From contig OW028580.1 of assembly GCA_932294295.1 (NCBI GenBank), positions 7,655,374 through 7,719,373 of the forward strand: 64,000 bases of DNA, read 5' to 3'. Position numbers and translations under genes: made by a program. Positions 21,945 to 35,101 of the stretch are shown in pieces. The first letter of the stretch is position 1. Each line of letters begins with the position of its first letter. This DNA is from Alitta virens (Eukaryota > Annelida > Polychaeta > Phyllodocida > Nereididae). Below the pieces are notes generated by a model that saw nothing but the letters and a program-made list of their open reading frames with translations, made no database searches and was not told the origin of the DNA.

Positions 21945-22604
21945 TATCTGGGTGTCATTACATGTTAGAGATAGACAAAGAAATCTGTTCCTGCACAATG
22001 ACTATTTTACAACTGGATGTTCATTATAAATATACATTGTAAGACTGCCAATTGTAAATGGTCTGTAACCTGTCTACAAGTAGCCTGCTTAATTATTTGT
22101 GAGCGCGAGCTCGCAGTCTACAGAAACTATATATTTACGTTATCGCATTCAAATGCATTGCAAACCGCAATTCTAATTCTACTGAAAAGTTCATGCAGAC
22201 CTGGCTGGTACAGAAAAGTTGCAACTCTATGTAAACAGCAAGATAGCAAACATGGGTGTAACATGAATTAACATTAATGTAAACAAGCCATCAATCTTAG
22301 TAGGCTGATGTTGGTGGCCTGATGGTGACATTATTTAAGCTGATTTTGGAGATACTTTACCAGTGACTTCATAAAGCTTTGACCGGCAAAGTACATCCAA
22401 GCATTCGTGAGTATTTGTTGGTTCGAATTTCTTGTTTTCCTTTCATAATATTGAAATGTGATTTTACTCTGCACTTAGCCCCAAATGTGGTCACCAACTT
22501 ACTTGAGATGCAGGTTTACTTATTACGGATAAGTCTTAGTTCATTGTGACAAATCTTTTCCATAATTATGTTGCCAGTTTTGTCAGGAAGAACAGGATTC
22601 TGAA

Positions 22605-25600
22605 ATGGCAGTCACATCATCATTGTTGGTGATTTCAATACTGGTGGTCTCTGCACAAGCGCAGTCAGTTAACTTGATCTTGGCTGATGGGGCTTCAGGA
22701 AGCACTGTAAGTCTTTAATTTTGAAGGAAATAAATTGTATCTCGTTACAACAGTTGTGCCTTATTACCACTAAGACAAATTCACTATATTTTGAGGCAAT
22801 TTTGAATGACAACAGGCAAAGTTAAATAGGTTTTAGAGTTTTTTTCTTAATCTTTCCAATGATTACTACCGTTTGTACAGCAAAAGAAAGTAGGTTGTCA
22901 ATAGCAAACAGTAAGTTAGTTGTGATAGCGAAGTATCATAATTACTAAGGAAATTGGGTCAAGAATTAAATTGGTTAGAAAGTTGAAATATAAAAATAAA
23001 AAATAAAAAGTTTTCATGATATGTTTATGCTGATAATATTGTGTTCTACAAACTTCAGGTTGTTGATGCAACTGTATCGCGTATTCAACAAACATGCATA
23101 TTCGGTGATGACAAAAGATTTCTCAGAAGATTAGCCTATGTTGAAACATTGGATGGAACAGATACAGCAGCTTTTAATGGTGGAAGAAATGGGGGCATAT
23201 GGAAGGTAATGGGAAAATTAAGCCATATTTGTAAATGATAAGGAAATGTTTCAAATTTCATATGTTTGCTAAAGCTGTATTGTTCTGCAATTTTGTAGCT
23301 GATCATTTTTGAGAATGAACTCTGCAGTGTGTACCATGTCATAATTCTCTTTCTCTAAAAAAGTAAATACGAATAAGATACTCTTCGGATAACTAATGCA
23401 TTTCTTTACTGATCTAATGCAATGTTTTTTCAGATAACTAATGCAATGTTCAATTCCCTGAGCAACAGTGCCCTATCCTCCTTCAAGACTTCAATCATGG
23501 TAGACCTAAACATCAACTGGGCACGGGTTGCTTACAACGATCTGAGGAAGCCCTTGTATTCTGCCCTAGCAGCTGCGCTGTACACGAAGTGAGTCTTCCT
23601 TTTTATTTATTCTATTTTATTACAATCCAGAATTGTATTGTATGGTTAATGTCTCATAGTTGCATATTTACACCATGGGTGGATCATTTATTTACCCTAG
23701 CAAAGACAGTAATATCAAGACACGTAAAAACAAATTTAGTGGCATCTCTGTAGTTTCAGTAGTGATGACCAGAGATTGAGAAGTCGATGTAAACTTTGAG
23801 ACCATTGCTGCCAAATGCTTCGGTGAACCCAAAAGAATTGAACACTCCGGCTTCCATCATTACATCTTATTTACAAACATACTCATGCCACCATAAAGGC
23901 AGTAGTGTCCATTACAGAAGAAGATCATATTCGATAGATCATCATATGGTTCATGGCTGTGTATAACTGCAAGATATAGACCCAATTAGTTTTACTCTCT
24001 TGTTTTGTTATTCATTAGTGTATTCGCATATTTTTAAAAGGTACATCATTGCCACAAATGCACGATTTTCGGAGGTCCCAAGGTCAATTAGTGATCAAGC
24101 CAACTTTCGGGCAACTTACTACAGGCCTGGCTCAAGTTCATCCACATTTTCAAGCAGAGCAACAGCATTTGAAAGTGAGTGTCTGTTTTTAAGGACAATT
24201 ACATGTTTATAAGGCAACTGCATGAAGATAACTGGCGTTAAAAACGAAAGTAAAGGGGATCAGAAACAAACTTTTCATATCATACATATTTTATTTGTAA
24301 AATCAAGATATTATAAAGTACTCCATATTAGAAAAATAAATACAATTGGCCAAGTTACAGCTTTAATGAAATATGATATGTTGAATAGGTCGCATTTCTG
24401 TCAACAAGGAAAGGTACCCATGGCAAATCCTACAAAGTTGGGGTATCATCATAATATTCAGGTGGCCCACGTGATCAGAGCTGTCCAACTAACAGAAACA
24501 ATTAGATGGGCTTTTCCTTCGTTCACAGTGTACAATATTTACTCAAATGGAGTACATAACAATGTACATACTTCATAATCACTTTAATGGCTTCAATTGA
24601 TGTGTACACACCATTTCTCTAGTAAAAACAAAACCCTCCTGGTTGATGGTGGTTGTATCCAATGTAACGGAATTTTACCCTTTTGAGTTCAAGGCCTGAG
24701 CTCATTGGCCAGGGGTAGTGGTCAGATCATGTCACGGTATGGTCAACTCATTTAAACATAACATTTGGCTCTCTGCTGATTGGCTATTTTGGAGCCCTGT
24801 CTCGACTTATTTACTGGAGGTTTTGCTGGGGTGATTTCTTTATGTTCTTCTCAAAATTTCAGACAAGATGGCAAAATGTAATGTTGGAGCAGACATAGTT
24901 TTCCTTCTGGATGAGAGTGGAAGCATTGGGTCTACCAATTATGTGACAGAAAAGAACTTTGTTGCCAAGGTGATTCAAAATCTAGTGATAGGTCCAACAG
25001 CCAATCAAGTGGGTGTTATTACATACAGGTAGGTAATTTGCTATTTTAATGTAGTTTAGTGTATAGCAATGAATACCCAGATAGCATTCCAAATTGGGCC
25101 AGCATTGTTTTTCATCGTTTTGACGTCGCTGATATCACGCTGACATCGATACGATTTGGAATGCTATCTGGGCTGTACCCAGATAACATGGAAGATGTAA
25201 TGATGAGAGGAAAGAACTTAGATATGATAGATCCTTTGTGTCAGTGCAGTTCATTTGGGTAGCCAATTTACCAGTTTCAGAACAGCTGATGAGTAAAAAT
25301 TACCACCAAACTTCTGTCTCATATGGTACTGATTGCTAATAGCAATCTAGTTCGTTTGCCATGTAAACAAAAACCATCATTTTTGAATTGTCAACGATTT
25401 TTTGAAGTTCTTCAACTATGCTTGACATCAAACTGAACCGATACTCGGACCAGACCTCTTTGATGAATGCTGTTACAAGGCTCACGTAAATATTACCATT
25501 TTTCTAGCTGAAACATATTTGAAAATACATTCATTATACATAAACTGATGTTGAGCAAGCTTTTTCAATATGCTCTATGTGGAGTCTATACATCATGTTA

Positions 25601-28600
25601 TCTGTATTGAAGATTTACAAAGTAGTCACCAACTCAACTTTCCGACTAGACATTGTGAACTTCCATTGTACAATGTAGGTATTTGGGTGGAGGCACAGCT
25701 ACACACCTGGCTCTAAAGCAACTGGCTGATGTTGCATTTGCATCCGGGAATGGCGCTCGACCAAAAGGAAAGGGTCATCCGAGGGTCGGAATTGTCCTGA
25801 CTGACGGAGGAAGTAACAATGGTGTTCTGACCCAGATTGAAGCAACCAGAGCCAAAGATCAGGATATCATTTTGTTCTCTGTTGGTAAGTTGGGGCTTTA
25901 TCACAGAATTACATCATACCAAAACTGAGATAATTTGTAAGGGTTGAGCTATAACAGTCATAGAGAGTGATTATGACTAATGTGTGTATGTCTTGTCAAC
26001 TTATCTCTCTTCCTTGAGCCTTAGAATCATTAATTCCGTTCTTCTATTTCAATTGGATTGATACTACAGAAAATTCTAGATATGCATAATATGTTCTTTT
26101 ATTTTTCAATGCCATCAACATATGTAGAATATTTTTACTATATTCTTGCATCATATCATATAAAATGAGTAACTTATTATAGTACACCAGGTTTTATAGA
26201 CCCATTGTCTTTCTTGAAACTTTCAACTTAATTTTCACTTCAATTCTGGATAATTATGTCACTTTTAAGGTGTAGGGACAAATATAAATTCTGGATAATT
26301 ATGTCACTTTTAAGGTGTAGGGACAAACATAAACATTAAGGAATTGGAAGGCATGGCTAGCGATCCCACTTGTCTTCACTACTCCCAGCTAAACAGTGGA
26401 TTTTCAGAAATTCTGGATCTTGTTTCTTCAATATCTGCCACTACATGCAACGGTAAGGCATTACTATTAGCACAGTTGGCTTCAATGAGGGTTTGAATGC
26501 CGAGCGTTCACTGTTATTGTCTGATACAATCAAGTGTTCCAGTGTTGTTCACCTGGTATGAGCTCAGTGATTCAGCTACGTCACAAACTGTTATGCTCTG
26601 TTGATTACAGAAAGTCTAATTTTGTTGGAATTTTTTTTACTAATGTAAATAGCATTGCACTTGACCACTTCTTTACTTCAGACATGCTGTTAATTATATA
26701 GATACAATGTACATGTAGCATAGCAATCAGCAAACCAATTATAAGCTATGGTTTCATATGGTAGAAGCACAGATTTTGCCAAATTATATGTATCTGTATT
26801 ACCATGTGATTTCTGTACTGTACAATTCTAAGCAATACCAATTGCATGGGTATACAGAAACAATACTCAAGTTTGTGATAATGTCAACAAATCGTACAGA
26901 AAATTAGTTTGATATGTTTACCCATTTCAGTGCCTGTTTCCTTCGAACCAAACAACACTCTGGTCAGGCCAGTGGATAAGGATGTTCCATACAACTGCGA
27001 GATTACAGTTCCACCTCAGGGTGTAACTGTACATGTATGTGTTGCATTTTGGATATATCTGCTCACAACTAATTCACTTTTAGGCTTGAGGGTCAGGGTC
27101 TCAGCCAGTTATGAGTCTCACAGTGGTCCAAACCTTGGCAACTTTTCCCAGAGTAGTGCTTCTTTCCTGTCTCATTTTTACAGATTAAGGAAAAATAAAA
27201 ATAAAATCTATATACCATGTAAGAGGATAATCTTCAATAGACCTCAGTAAACGTTTTTGAGCCACATCCATTATTTAAGACACATCTATGTGTCTTATTT
27301 AGATGAATCTGGCATTCAGTGAAGAGCCAATTATACGCACAGTGGCAGCTAGCTGTTAACATGTAACATATATCAAATGTTACATGCAGCTGAAGGACAT
27401 GGGTCTTGCATATATCAGTTCTGATAATACATTATTAATGGTTCCTCTGTTGTCTCTATATAGAACTTTTACCACATCCACAGAATATAATAGAAATTAA
27501 ATATGGATAAAGTAAAGAGCACTGAAAAATATAAAGCCACTTGTAAACATAAACCCATTTCAATTTCTTTAAAAATTCACATCGAATTTTTTCAAAGGAA
27601 ATGCTCGTTTTGACTGATGTGTAATATTGTAACTTAGCAACCGGTGCTCATAATAGTATAATGCTTCACAGGGCCAAAATTTTTTTGTTGCCAGAATGGA
27701 CAATTCCATGCACGCTTATGGCATTTGATTCCAAGTGGACATTCAGTTCCATGGTTAGATGCACACTGACTGATATATATATTTTTTTGTTTCAGTTGAT
27801 AACAACAAAAGGAAGCTTAACATTGTTCCTGTCGAATGCCACATACCCCAATCAGGCATACTATGATGTCAAAATCAGCGTCATTTCTGGCACCGCTGCA
27901 TCGGTATACATCCCACCAGGTCAAAAGATGACCTACTGCAGTATCTTGAGCCAAGAAAAGACAAATGTGACAATCGTCACTATGCCTGGTCAAACACAGC
28001 CAACCACAACCCCTGGCACTAGTCCTCAACCACGTGAGTGTTGGCTTTGTTTTTACCTTGTCTGTATCTCAATGCTACTGGGTCTGAAGCTTAGTCAGCT
28101 TACATGATCAACTGCCAGAGGCAGGCATAATGATGAAATGATTTGGCTCGGAGTCCACGCCATGTAACACATTTACCCATGGTGGGTTTTTTTACTTGCC
28201 TCAGCATAGACACTGAGTGAAAGGCACCTCCAATTTAACCTCTAATTCGATCAACATCCAATTGGGATGTAGCTCATGAAGAGTGTCCAAGCCTTGGATC
28301 AAACCCGGGGCCTTCATACCAGTAGAGCTGGCCAATATTGAATTGGTGGATGCCTTAACCATAAGGCCACCCAGCTATGGGAAACAGTATACCTGCAATC
28401 TACAATAATTGTCACAATTAGACCATACTTTTGGGGCCAACAGCCCAAGTAATACATGCCACTTCAGCTAAACATTGGCGCGATGTTGGCCTACAATAAC
28501 CAAGATGTTGGAAAAATGTTGACCTGATCTTGCACGCTACACATTTAATACAAACAGGAGGATATAGAAAATATGCGTCTAATTTAAAAAAATAAAAATT

Positions 28601-29749
28601 CCTTCAATGTGTATTTAATTAATGACATGATTAATAATTATTAAGTTTGACAAAAGACATAAATTGACGTAGCTAGTGAGATCAGCTTCGGTCCATTCTT
28701 ATATTATAGATTAAGCTCACACATACTCCTTTAAGGAGGCACCCTCTGCAGTAGGTTCATCACAATATATGTACAATTTTCCTTTTCTTTTCTATTAGCA
28801 AGCACCTACAACTGTGCACAAGGCAGGAATCCCTGCACTTCAAGAAATCTTGACCAGGGAATCTACATGTACCCCCATGACTTTCCTTCCCGGTACGTCC
28901 AATGCGGAGGCATCAATCAGTGCTTCGACATGAACTGCCCTTCTCGACTGGTGTGGGACCAACAACTCCAAGGTTGTAACTGGCCAACTTCAGGATCTGG
29001 GGGCTCTAGTAACTCTGGTGGCCCTGGATGTAAGTGTAAAGGGCTATCTCACAGAAAGGCACCACCAGCTGGGGAAAACTGCTCTGGAAAGATGAGTGTT
29101 AAGAGGAAAGACAATCAGAAATTGCAAACCTAATATTGAGTATAAATACATCATTCCATTACATGATGTAGCCTGGATCATTCATTTCACTGGCAACCAG
29201 CTGTAAAAATTGACACATTTTCCATATGCAATACCTATGATGTGCACAAAATAAGAACTGTACTCTCTTTCTGATATCCTTGTGCTGAAAATCATTTGAC
29301 CAGAAGGTTAGTAAAAGCGGCTGATCTTTCAGTACATTTAACTATGTCAACTACGACTGTTCATTCCCCTCCTCCGCCAAAAAGAATTATCATCAAACAA
29401 ATAATTTTATCTAAGGCTGAATGACTGGTAAATGAAATCGGCTACCAAGGCAGTCAGTCACCATTAAAACTACTACAGTTCTCAGTCTAAACATTTTATT
29501 GTGTCAAAATCCATTATAATCATCGATCATTGAATTATTGTTTTACTGTCTCTCTTTTCAGCTGGCTTCACCTGCGCACCACCGAATCCTTGCACATCAG
29601 CCAACATTGCTGCTAACCATTTCTACTTCCCTCATCGTGATCCTTACTGGTTCGTCCAGTGTGATGAACACGGAGGATGTTTTGAAATGCCTTGTGCCCA
29701 AGGAACCCAGTGGAAGGATGCTTACAAAACTTGTGATCACCGTCCTTAA
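22605..29749 (+). CDS. Gene 2: secreted VWA protein with two CBM_14 chitin-binding domains
   Basis: Twelve coding exons join in frame to 628 codons plus stop: 22605-22706, 23059-23205, 23434-23588, 24041-24174, 24863-25028, 25408-25485, 25679-25884, 26315-26452, 26931-27034, 27796-28033, 28799-29029, 29562-29749. All junctions are GT-AG, and phases equal those of gene 1. Residues 1-21 are a signal peptide. Residues 35-180 form the N-terminal domain (FLRRLAYVETLDG with E63, GGIWK). Residues about 185-373 are a VWA domain with D196-E-S-G-S200 and LTD303G. Residues 376-489 are the beta-rich spacer, ending in a short PTTTPGTSPQP linker absent from gene 1. Two CBM_14 domains follow. The middle chitin-binding exon of gene 1 has no counterpart. 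An acceptor just before GAAGAACAGG (about 22587) implies an untranslated first exon. The expected role is as for gene 1. Confidence 0.9.
25076..25172. mobile_element. Inverted-repeat element of the CCCAGATAGCATTCC family (copy in gene 2 intron 5)
   Basis: 97 bp from CCCAGATAGCATTCCAAAT to its complement ATTTGGAATGCTATCTGGG, with a GC-richer core (GACGTCGCTGATATCACGC). It lies directly after the donor of the first VWA exon. No matching 2-bp flank is seen at this copy. Confidence 0.8.
28062..28380 (-). mobile_element. SINE family 2 copy in gene 2 intron 10
   Basis: On the minus strand this reads a tRNA-like head (GGTGGCCTTATGGTTAAGG, B box GGTTTGATCC), then GACACTCTTCATGAGCTACA, TTAAATTGGAGGTGCC, TGTCTATGCTGAGGCAAGTA, TTACATGGCGTGGACTC, ATCATTATGCCTGCCTCTGG and GCTTCAGACCCAGTAG. 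It is the longest well-preserved copy and serves as the empty-site reference for the copy at 40325-40735. Confidence 0.75.
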
Positions 29750-30480
29750 TTCTAAATTAGATTTGGATTATGACTGATATGTTCTTTGATCAGTTGATAG
29801 CAACCAATTAGGATACAGCGATACCAGTCAAAATCTTACAATTTGTAATGTATCTTATGTTCTTATTATATACATGTTTGAATTTTATCGAAGCTTTCAG
29901 CAGCTGACCAGAGAATATGGTCAACGGTAAATGTTGACTCGTTCAACATGCAATTTTGTAGGATTTGGAAAGAATATATTGCGGTTCCAGATAGCATTCC
30001 AAGTCAGGCCAGCGTTGTTTCAATATTTTCTGCCCCTGGTACAACATCGTATCAACATCGTCTATATTGTGCCGATGCTGTGCCGATGTTGTGCCAATTT
30101 GGGACGCTATCTGGAGTTGGCTTCTCCTCAAGCTCTCTCCTCATTCAACAAAGCTATAATGTCATGTGAACCTCCTCATCTATCACTATCGATATACACT
30201 ATTGTCAATCATTTATATTCAGCTGACCTAACACCAAAATGTTAAAATTAGAATATATATTCGGAAAGATTGCTAATGTAAGACAACCTCTCTTAGTATC
30301 AGCTCAAACTGTATTCTAACCATTAAAATGAAATAGGGATTCATCGTGTTTGTGTGTAGAAGCTAACAAAACTGAGTAATTCACTTGTCAAATACATTCC
30401 AATGTATATAGATAATATTTTGCTAATATTTTTTATTGAACTGATGGATATGAATAAACTACCACTTTGTTTTCCATTCT
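29750..30480 (+). other. Gene 2 3' UTR, with a CCAGATAGC-family element
   Basis: Non-coding DNA after TAA at 29747-29749. A poly(A) signal AATAAA lies at 30453-30458; no earlier one was noticed. An inverted-repeat element (CCAGATAGCATTCCAAGTCA to its degenerate complement) occupies about 29986-30115. If the distal signal is used, the element would be transcribed as part of the mRNA. Confidence 0.5.
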
Positions 30481-30955
30481 TACATCATTTAGCATGAGAC
30501 AATGTTCAATTGTGGCAGCCAATAATAATAAATATTCAATTTTCAATTTAGCTGCAGAAACAGTGCCCTGCTTGTAATATCATTGTTTTATTATTTCTTA
30601 AGCCGTCATGATATACACAAATTTGGCGTCAGCGACTTTTGATCAATAAACTTATATCCTGCAAAATTCGATTTTAATCCATTTCATGTCTGACATATGG
30701 TCTGAACAGATGTATAAAACACGCTAATTTTTCTGGTTTCATTATTGCAAAAAAACAATGAATAATAAATGAAATAAAATAAGATAAAAGAAAAACAAAG
30801 ACAATGCACACTTGCCATAAACAGCAAATAGTTACACTGATGCTAAGTATTAGTAAATAAGTAATATAATTTTATAACTGCAAAACCTGAAGAAGATAAA
30901 AGTGCACCCAAGGTAAATGATACAGAATGAATAATAATGTTTGATACAGCCAATT

Positions 30956-31082
30956 TCAAAGACTTGGAATCATACTTCAGTGGAAATTATGTGAATCAAA
31001 GACTCCCGTTGGCCTAGGCAGCCTTTCAGCCAATTCTAGATTCACATGACATCCCCTGGAGAGCTTCCAAGTCTATGAAATT
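30956..31082. mobile_element. Palindromic element, family N (GACTTGGAA / TTCCAAGTC ends)
   Basis: Ends TCAAAGACTTGGAA and TTCCAAGTCTATGA are complementary. The interior carries ATGTGAATC-AAGACTCCC and its counterpart GATTCACATGACATCCC. Related copies lie at 39688-39830, 44262-44368 and 56818-56935, with a fragment at 13436-13490. The rest of 30480-31520 is AT-rich with no gene seen. Confidence 0.65.
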
Positions 31083-31519
31083 GGCTGAAATATACCCAAA
31101 TCGCATGCCAGATCGGGTGACCCGCAACATTGTTCCAAAATAGGTGTATTTATCCTACGTCGTGACAATTTCTCACATGACAAACCTTCAAAAATATGAC
31201 TGACACTAATCAACTTTTCAATTTAATCATTTTACAATTGGACATAAAAGGAAAATAATTCATGTGACACCCATTACACTGCCAAAAATATAGAAATAAA
31301 GAAAAAAAAAACTTAATTGAATTTTGGGAGTAAGACAAGAAAAATATTCTTTTAAAGGATTCATGGATAACGTAATATTTTCTTGTTTTGTCTTTGACCA
31401 GTCTGTGCTAGAATATTTCTTGTAATGGTAATATATAGTTTAGATGAGTGGTATTTTTTTAGTTACGTATTTCATTTTACGTAACTGTTATACGGTGGCT
31501 GGGAGGGGACATTTTTTTA

Positions 31520-31792
31520 TATCTCGTTCTAACTAGATAACATCTTGTCCCAACATAAAACTATCTTGTCCCAACGAAAAACTATCTTGTCCCAACGAAA
31601 AACTATCTTGTCCCAACGAAAAACTATCTTGTCCCAACGAAAAATTATCTTGTCCAAACGAAACACTATCTTGTCCCAACGAAATACTATCTTGTCCCAA
31701 CGAGATAATATATCGTTCAAACTAGATATTATTTTGTTAGAACGAGATATTATTTCATTAAAATGAGGTGTTATCTCATTAGAACGAGATAC
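31520..31792. repeat. 21-bp tandem array inside a TATCTCGTTCTAA inverted repeat
   Basis: About eight copies of CTATCTTGTCCCAACGAAAAA (31541-31712) followed by diverged, inverted AACGAGATATTATT units. The block starts ATATCTCGTTCTAACTAGAT and ends ATTAGAACGAGATACA, so the array is enclosed by short inverted ends. Both strands are open through it because the period is a multiple of three. Confidence 0.75.
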
Positions 31793-32172
31793 AAAAATAA
31801 ATTTTGAAATAACCAGTTGACCTACTAGATCAGCTCGACATTGGCGTGACATGAGCCGACAGAGCTCAATGTTGAAAAGATGTTGACCCATGGTATTTGG
31901 GTATTACTTAAGTAGAGATTACTTCTGACTGTATATTATATCTAATTTATCTTCGGCAGACTCATAAACAAACTGAGACTGAAGAAATGAGGCTCAAACA
32001 AACAAAAAAAGGCAATGAAGCAGCCATCTCAGTGAACCTGAAACAAATTGATGAAGACCAAAAATGCGACAAAGAAGATGAAAGTTTGAATTTGAAAAAC
32101 AGACCAAAAGCATTAGAATATGCAGTTGAAGACAGACCAGCTTGGTACATAACCATTATCCTTGGATTACAG

Positions 32173-33767
32173 GTGATTGTTTCTAAAAAGTGATTAGAGA
32201 TTATGATGACATCGTGATGGCTGTTTTTACTACAACAACTGTATTAAGTTTCACATATAACAGCCAGTTTTCAAAAATTTCATTTAACATCCTACTTGAT
32301 TTGTCAAATTGCTCAATGTTGCAAGTTGTTGGCATTGTAGGCTTAGTGTTGGACCAGACAACATGCCAATGTGTTGGCTCAATGTTGGCCTAACATTAGT
32401 AGGATGTTGACCCAATCTGGTATGCTGTCTTGATTTGGGATTAACATTGGTTGATGGTGCATGTTATATGGGCAAGGATAGCATAAAATCTGCTTATATC
32501 TTACAAACAATATATTCGGTATAATCAAAGAGGTTCAAGTTGAAATGACAGCATTACCAAAGTCTGATCAAGGCCCATGTAAGATCCTGGGAAATTCTGG
32601 GTTAGTGGATTAACTACTCACTGTAGATATTTAATCATGAAAAGATGGACAATTGTTATTTCAAACATGAAAGAAACATAAACAATATGATCTGTACAAT
32701 ATCACTAGTAATATTTTGTCTATTTCATTGAATAAATATGAAGATAAAGATCTGGGTCATGCCATCGTTGTTGGCAACTCTAAAACAACGAACAGACACT
32801 TGTCAAGAAGTAAAGTAATGATGGATCATTGATGCCAAACTATTTTTACAGATAAACACGTACTGATATGTGATATGAAGTGTAATACAAAGCACAATTG
32901 TTTCTAAACAAAAATGTGCAGAAAAAAGGTAATTCTTATTTGTGAATTTCATGGGGGAGGAGTGGAATGATTGCATTGGTCATCCCCCTTCCAAAAAAGT
33001 TTGGGGTGTATTACCCCCTCCCCCCCCCCCATCCTCCATGTATCAACCTCAGTATTATGACGGGTCAGTGTTGCCTGTGTTGGATATCTATATCGAACCT
33101 AAGTTGGGCCGATCTGGCATGATATCTGAGCAACAGTTATGAAAACTCCAAGCTTTAAATCTGCGCAGCAATACTAATAATCCTAAGATTTATATCTGGG
33201 CAATAGTTGTACTTCAGGCTTGATATATGTGCAGCAATTATATTTTAGGATTAATCTGGGCAGTAGTTATACTCTAAGCTTTATATCTCGGTGGATTATA
33301 TTCAAGCTTATTATTTATTTAAGTAGCTTTATATCTGGGCAACAGAGATACACGAGGTTTATATCTGGGCATCGGTTATACTTTAAGGTGTATTTCGAGA
33401 CAACTGTTAAGTTTAAATCTAGGCAACTGTTATACTTCAAGGTTTATATTACTTTAAGCAATAATTGTAATCATGATTTAAATCTGCGGGCAAAATATTC
33501 AACAGGTGGCATCTCAACGGAGCACTCTATAAGGTTTATATCTGGGCAACAATAATACTTTGAAATTTGTACGCAGCTAAATGAAATCACTTTTATATGA
33601 CTAACTTGTTAAGTTAAAGATGACAATGTCGAAACGTAGGCCTTTTCTACTTTATAAAATACCAAGGAACATTTAACTTATGAAATCATCTTCTTGAAAA
33701 AAGAAACAACATTACAAAATGTAGGCAAACCTAAAGTTAAAAAGGCCAATCATATCTGCCATTTCAG
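32173..33767. other. Intron-like interval with TTATATCTGGGCAAC repeats
   Basis: The exon(s) for the first transmembrane segments of SLC23 should be here but none is recognisable. 32320-32460 resembles fragments of CAATGTTGG-rich inverted-repeat elements. 33160-33560 holds about a dozen degenerate copies of a 30-35 bp word, TTATATCTGGGCAACAGTTA. A C-rich tract occurs at about 33016. Confidence 0.5.
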
Positions 33768-33988
33768 ATTTTGAAATGAACTTCTCAGATATTTCAAATA
33801 TCTCGAATCCGAATATTGCTGAACCATGGAAACCACGTTTGGCTGCTGTAAGTGATTTTTCTCTACTTTTGTACTAGTCTACCACACAGGTACCTACTGT
33901 ATACGTGTAGCACCATTCAGTCTCACTTATTATATCTCACCTTTAGATTACCGACTATTGTGATAAATCTCATAGTGAAGGGGATAGG

Positions 33989-34195
33989 AGGCTTAGCTCA
34001 GTGGTAGAGCACTGGGCTTCCAACCACTGGGTCCAGGGTTCAATTCCCAGTCAAGCCTAAGTTGGCTGGCTGTTTCATCCATCATCTCATTGCCATGGTC
34101 CTTACCTGTCCTAATTGGCCTAACAGGTGAAGAAATACAGGACGTAAAACTCCAGTTCACCCACCCACTCTCAGTGAAGATCTTTGAACAGAAGT
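33989..34195 (+). mobile_element. tRNA-derived SINE family 1
   Basis: The head GGAGGCTTAGCTCAGTGGTA (A box) with GGTTCAATTCCC (B box) resembles a tRNA-Gly(TCC)-like sequence with a CTTCCAA loop, but the anticodon stem pairs poorly. A conserved body follows (AAGTTGGCTGGCTGTTTC, CTCATTGCCATGGTCC, CAGTTCACCCACCCACTC). Other copies are at 50082-50225 (plus) and 10772-10935 (minus). The shared non-tRNA tail shows this is a SINE, not a functional tRNA gene. Confidence 0.75.
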
Positions 34196-34914
34196 AAATT
34201 GTATACTTTTATGTGAATTATGTGAAATGTCAATTTCTTTAGTTTGTAATCTTCCCTCTGTTTTCTCTTCTGAGACAATAAGTTTGAAATTTAGATAAAA
34301 AATATTTACAGAGTCAAGTACTCTGATAAATTAAATTGCAGTCGCAAGGTTTTGTTCCCCCGTGAAAGCATGCTACATAATATAGTTCATCATATGACAC
34401 AGCAACTTCATGTGCAATTATATCAGTCACTGAGACGGTGGACAGTGTTTGCCAAAAGGCTCACCTTGTCTGATGTATTCTCAATTTATATACAGAAAAC
34501 TGACAACAACTTGCATGAATTACGATAATATCACTGCTAATATATCACTTGTAAGCTCAGTTTATTATTCAGATTTCAGGGTGTTTGGCAACAGCATCAC
34601 TTCTCCACATCATATTAGGAGCCACTGGGATGGTGTGATTCTTAATGAGGTTCATTGGACCCTTGACTGTCATTCCTACTATTGGTTTAATTGGCATAAT
34701 GCTGTTTGATGCTGTCAACCTCAACGCTTGATATCAATGGGGCATGGCTTTTGGGTGAGCCAATTTGATTTAATGCTTTCAGGTGTGGTTCAAAGATTAA
34801 GAAGATAAAGATTGGACACTTCCTCATTTGCATACAGTAGGTCAAGCATGAATGATTTGTGGGATTGGTTGAGTGCAGTTTTCACATCATTTAGTTACCT
34901 GATGATTTTTCAAC

Positions 34915-35101
34915 ATTTAATTAATGTCGGTCCGATGTTGGTCCGAAGTCACCCACATAGGCTCGACATCAATACCATGTCAAATGCTATCTGGGTTAGG
35001 GTTAGGGTTAGGGCCCGATGTTGGTCCGACGTTGGTCCGATGTTCGTCCGATTTCGGTCCGATGTTGGTCTGTCGTCGGTCCGAAGTCACCCACATTTCA
35101 G
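34915..35101. repeat. TCGGTCCGATGTTGG-rich inverted-repeat remnants and TTAGGG triplet
   Basis: Repeated GATGTTGGTCCGA words, a CAAATGCTATCTGGG end, then (GTTAGG)3 at 34994-35012, then more GATGTTGGTCCGA words and a duplicated GGTCCGAAGTCACCCACAT block at about 34938 and 35078. The second copy runs straight into the splice acceptor CACATTTCAG of the 35102 exon. The region appears to be two nested or tandem inverted-repeat elements placed against the exon. Confidence 0.6.

Noticed and set aside
33989..34060. Functional tRNA-Gly gene
   Set aside because: A and B boxes are present, but the anticodon stem does not pair and the same non-tRNA tail follows other copies at 50082 and 10772. It is a SINE head.
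34994..35012. Telomeric TTAGGG repeats implying a chromosome end
   Set aside because: Only three units, flanked by inverted-repeat elements and SLC23 exons on both sides. An interstitial chance or repair-derived patch is more likely.
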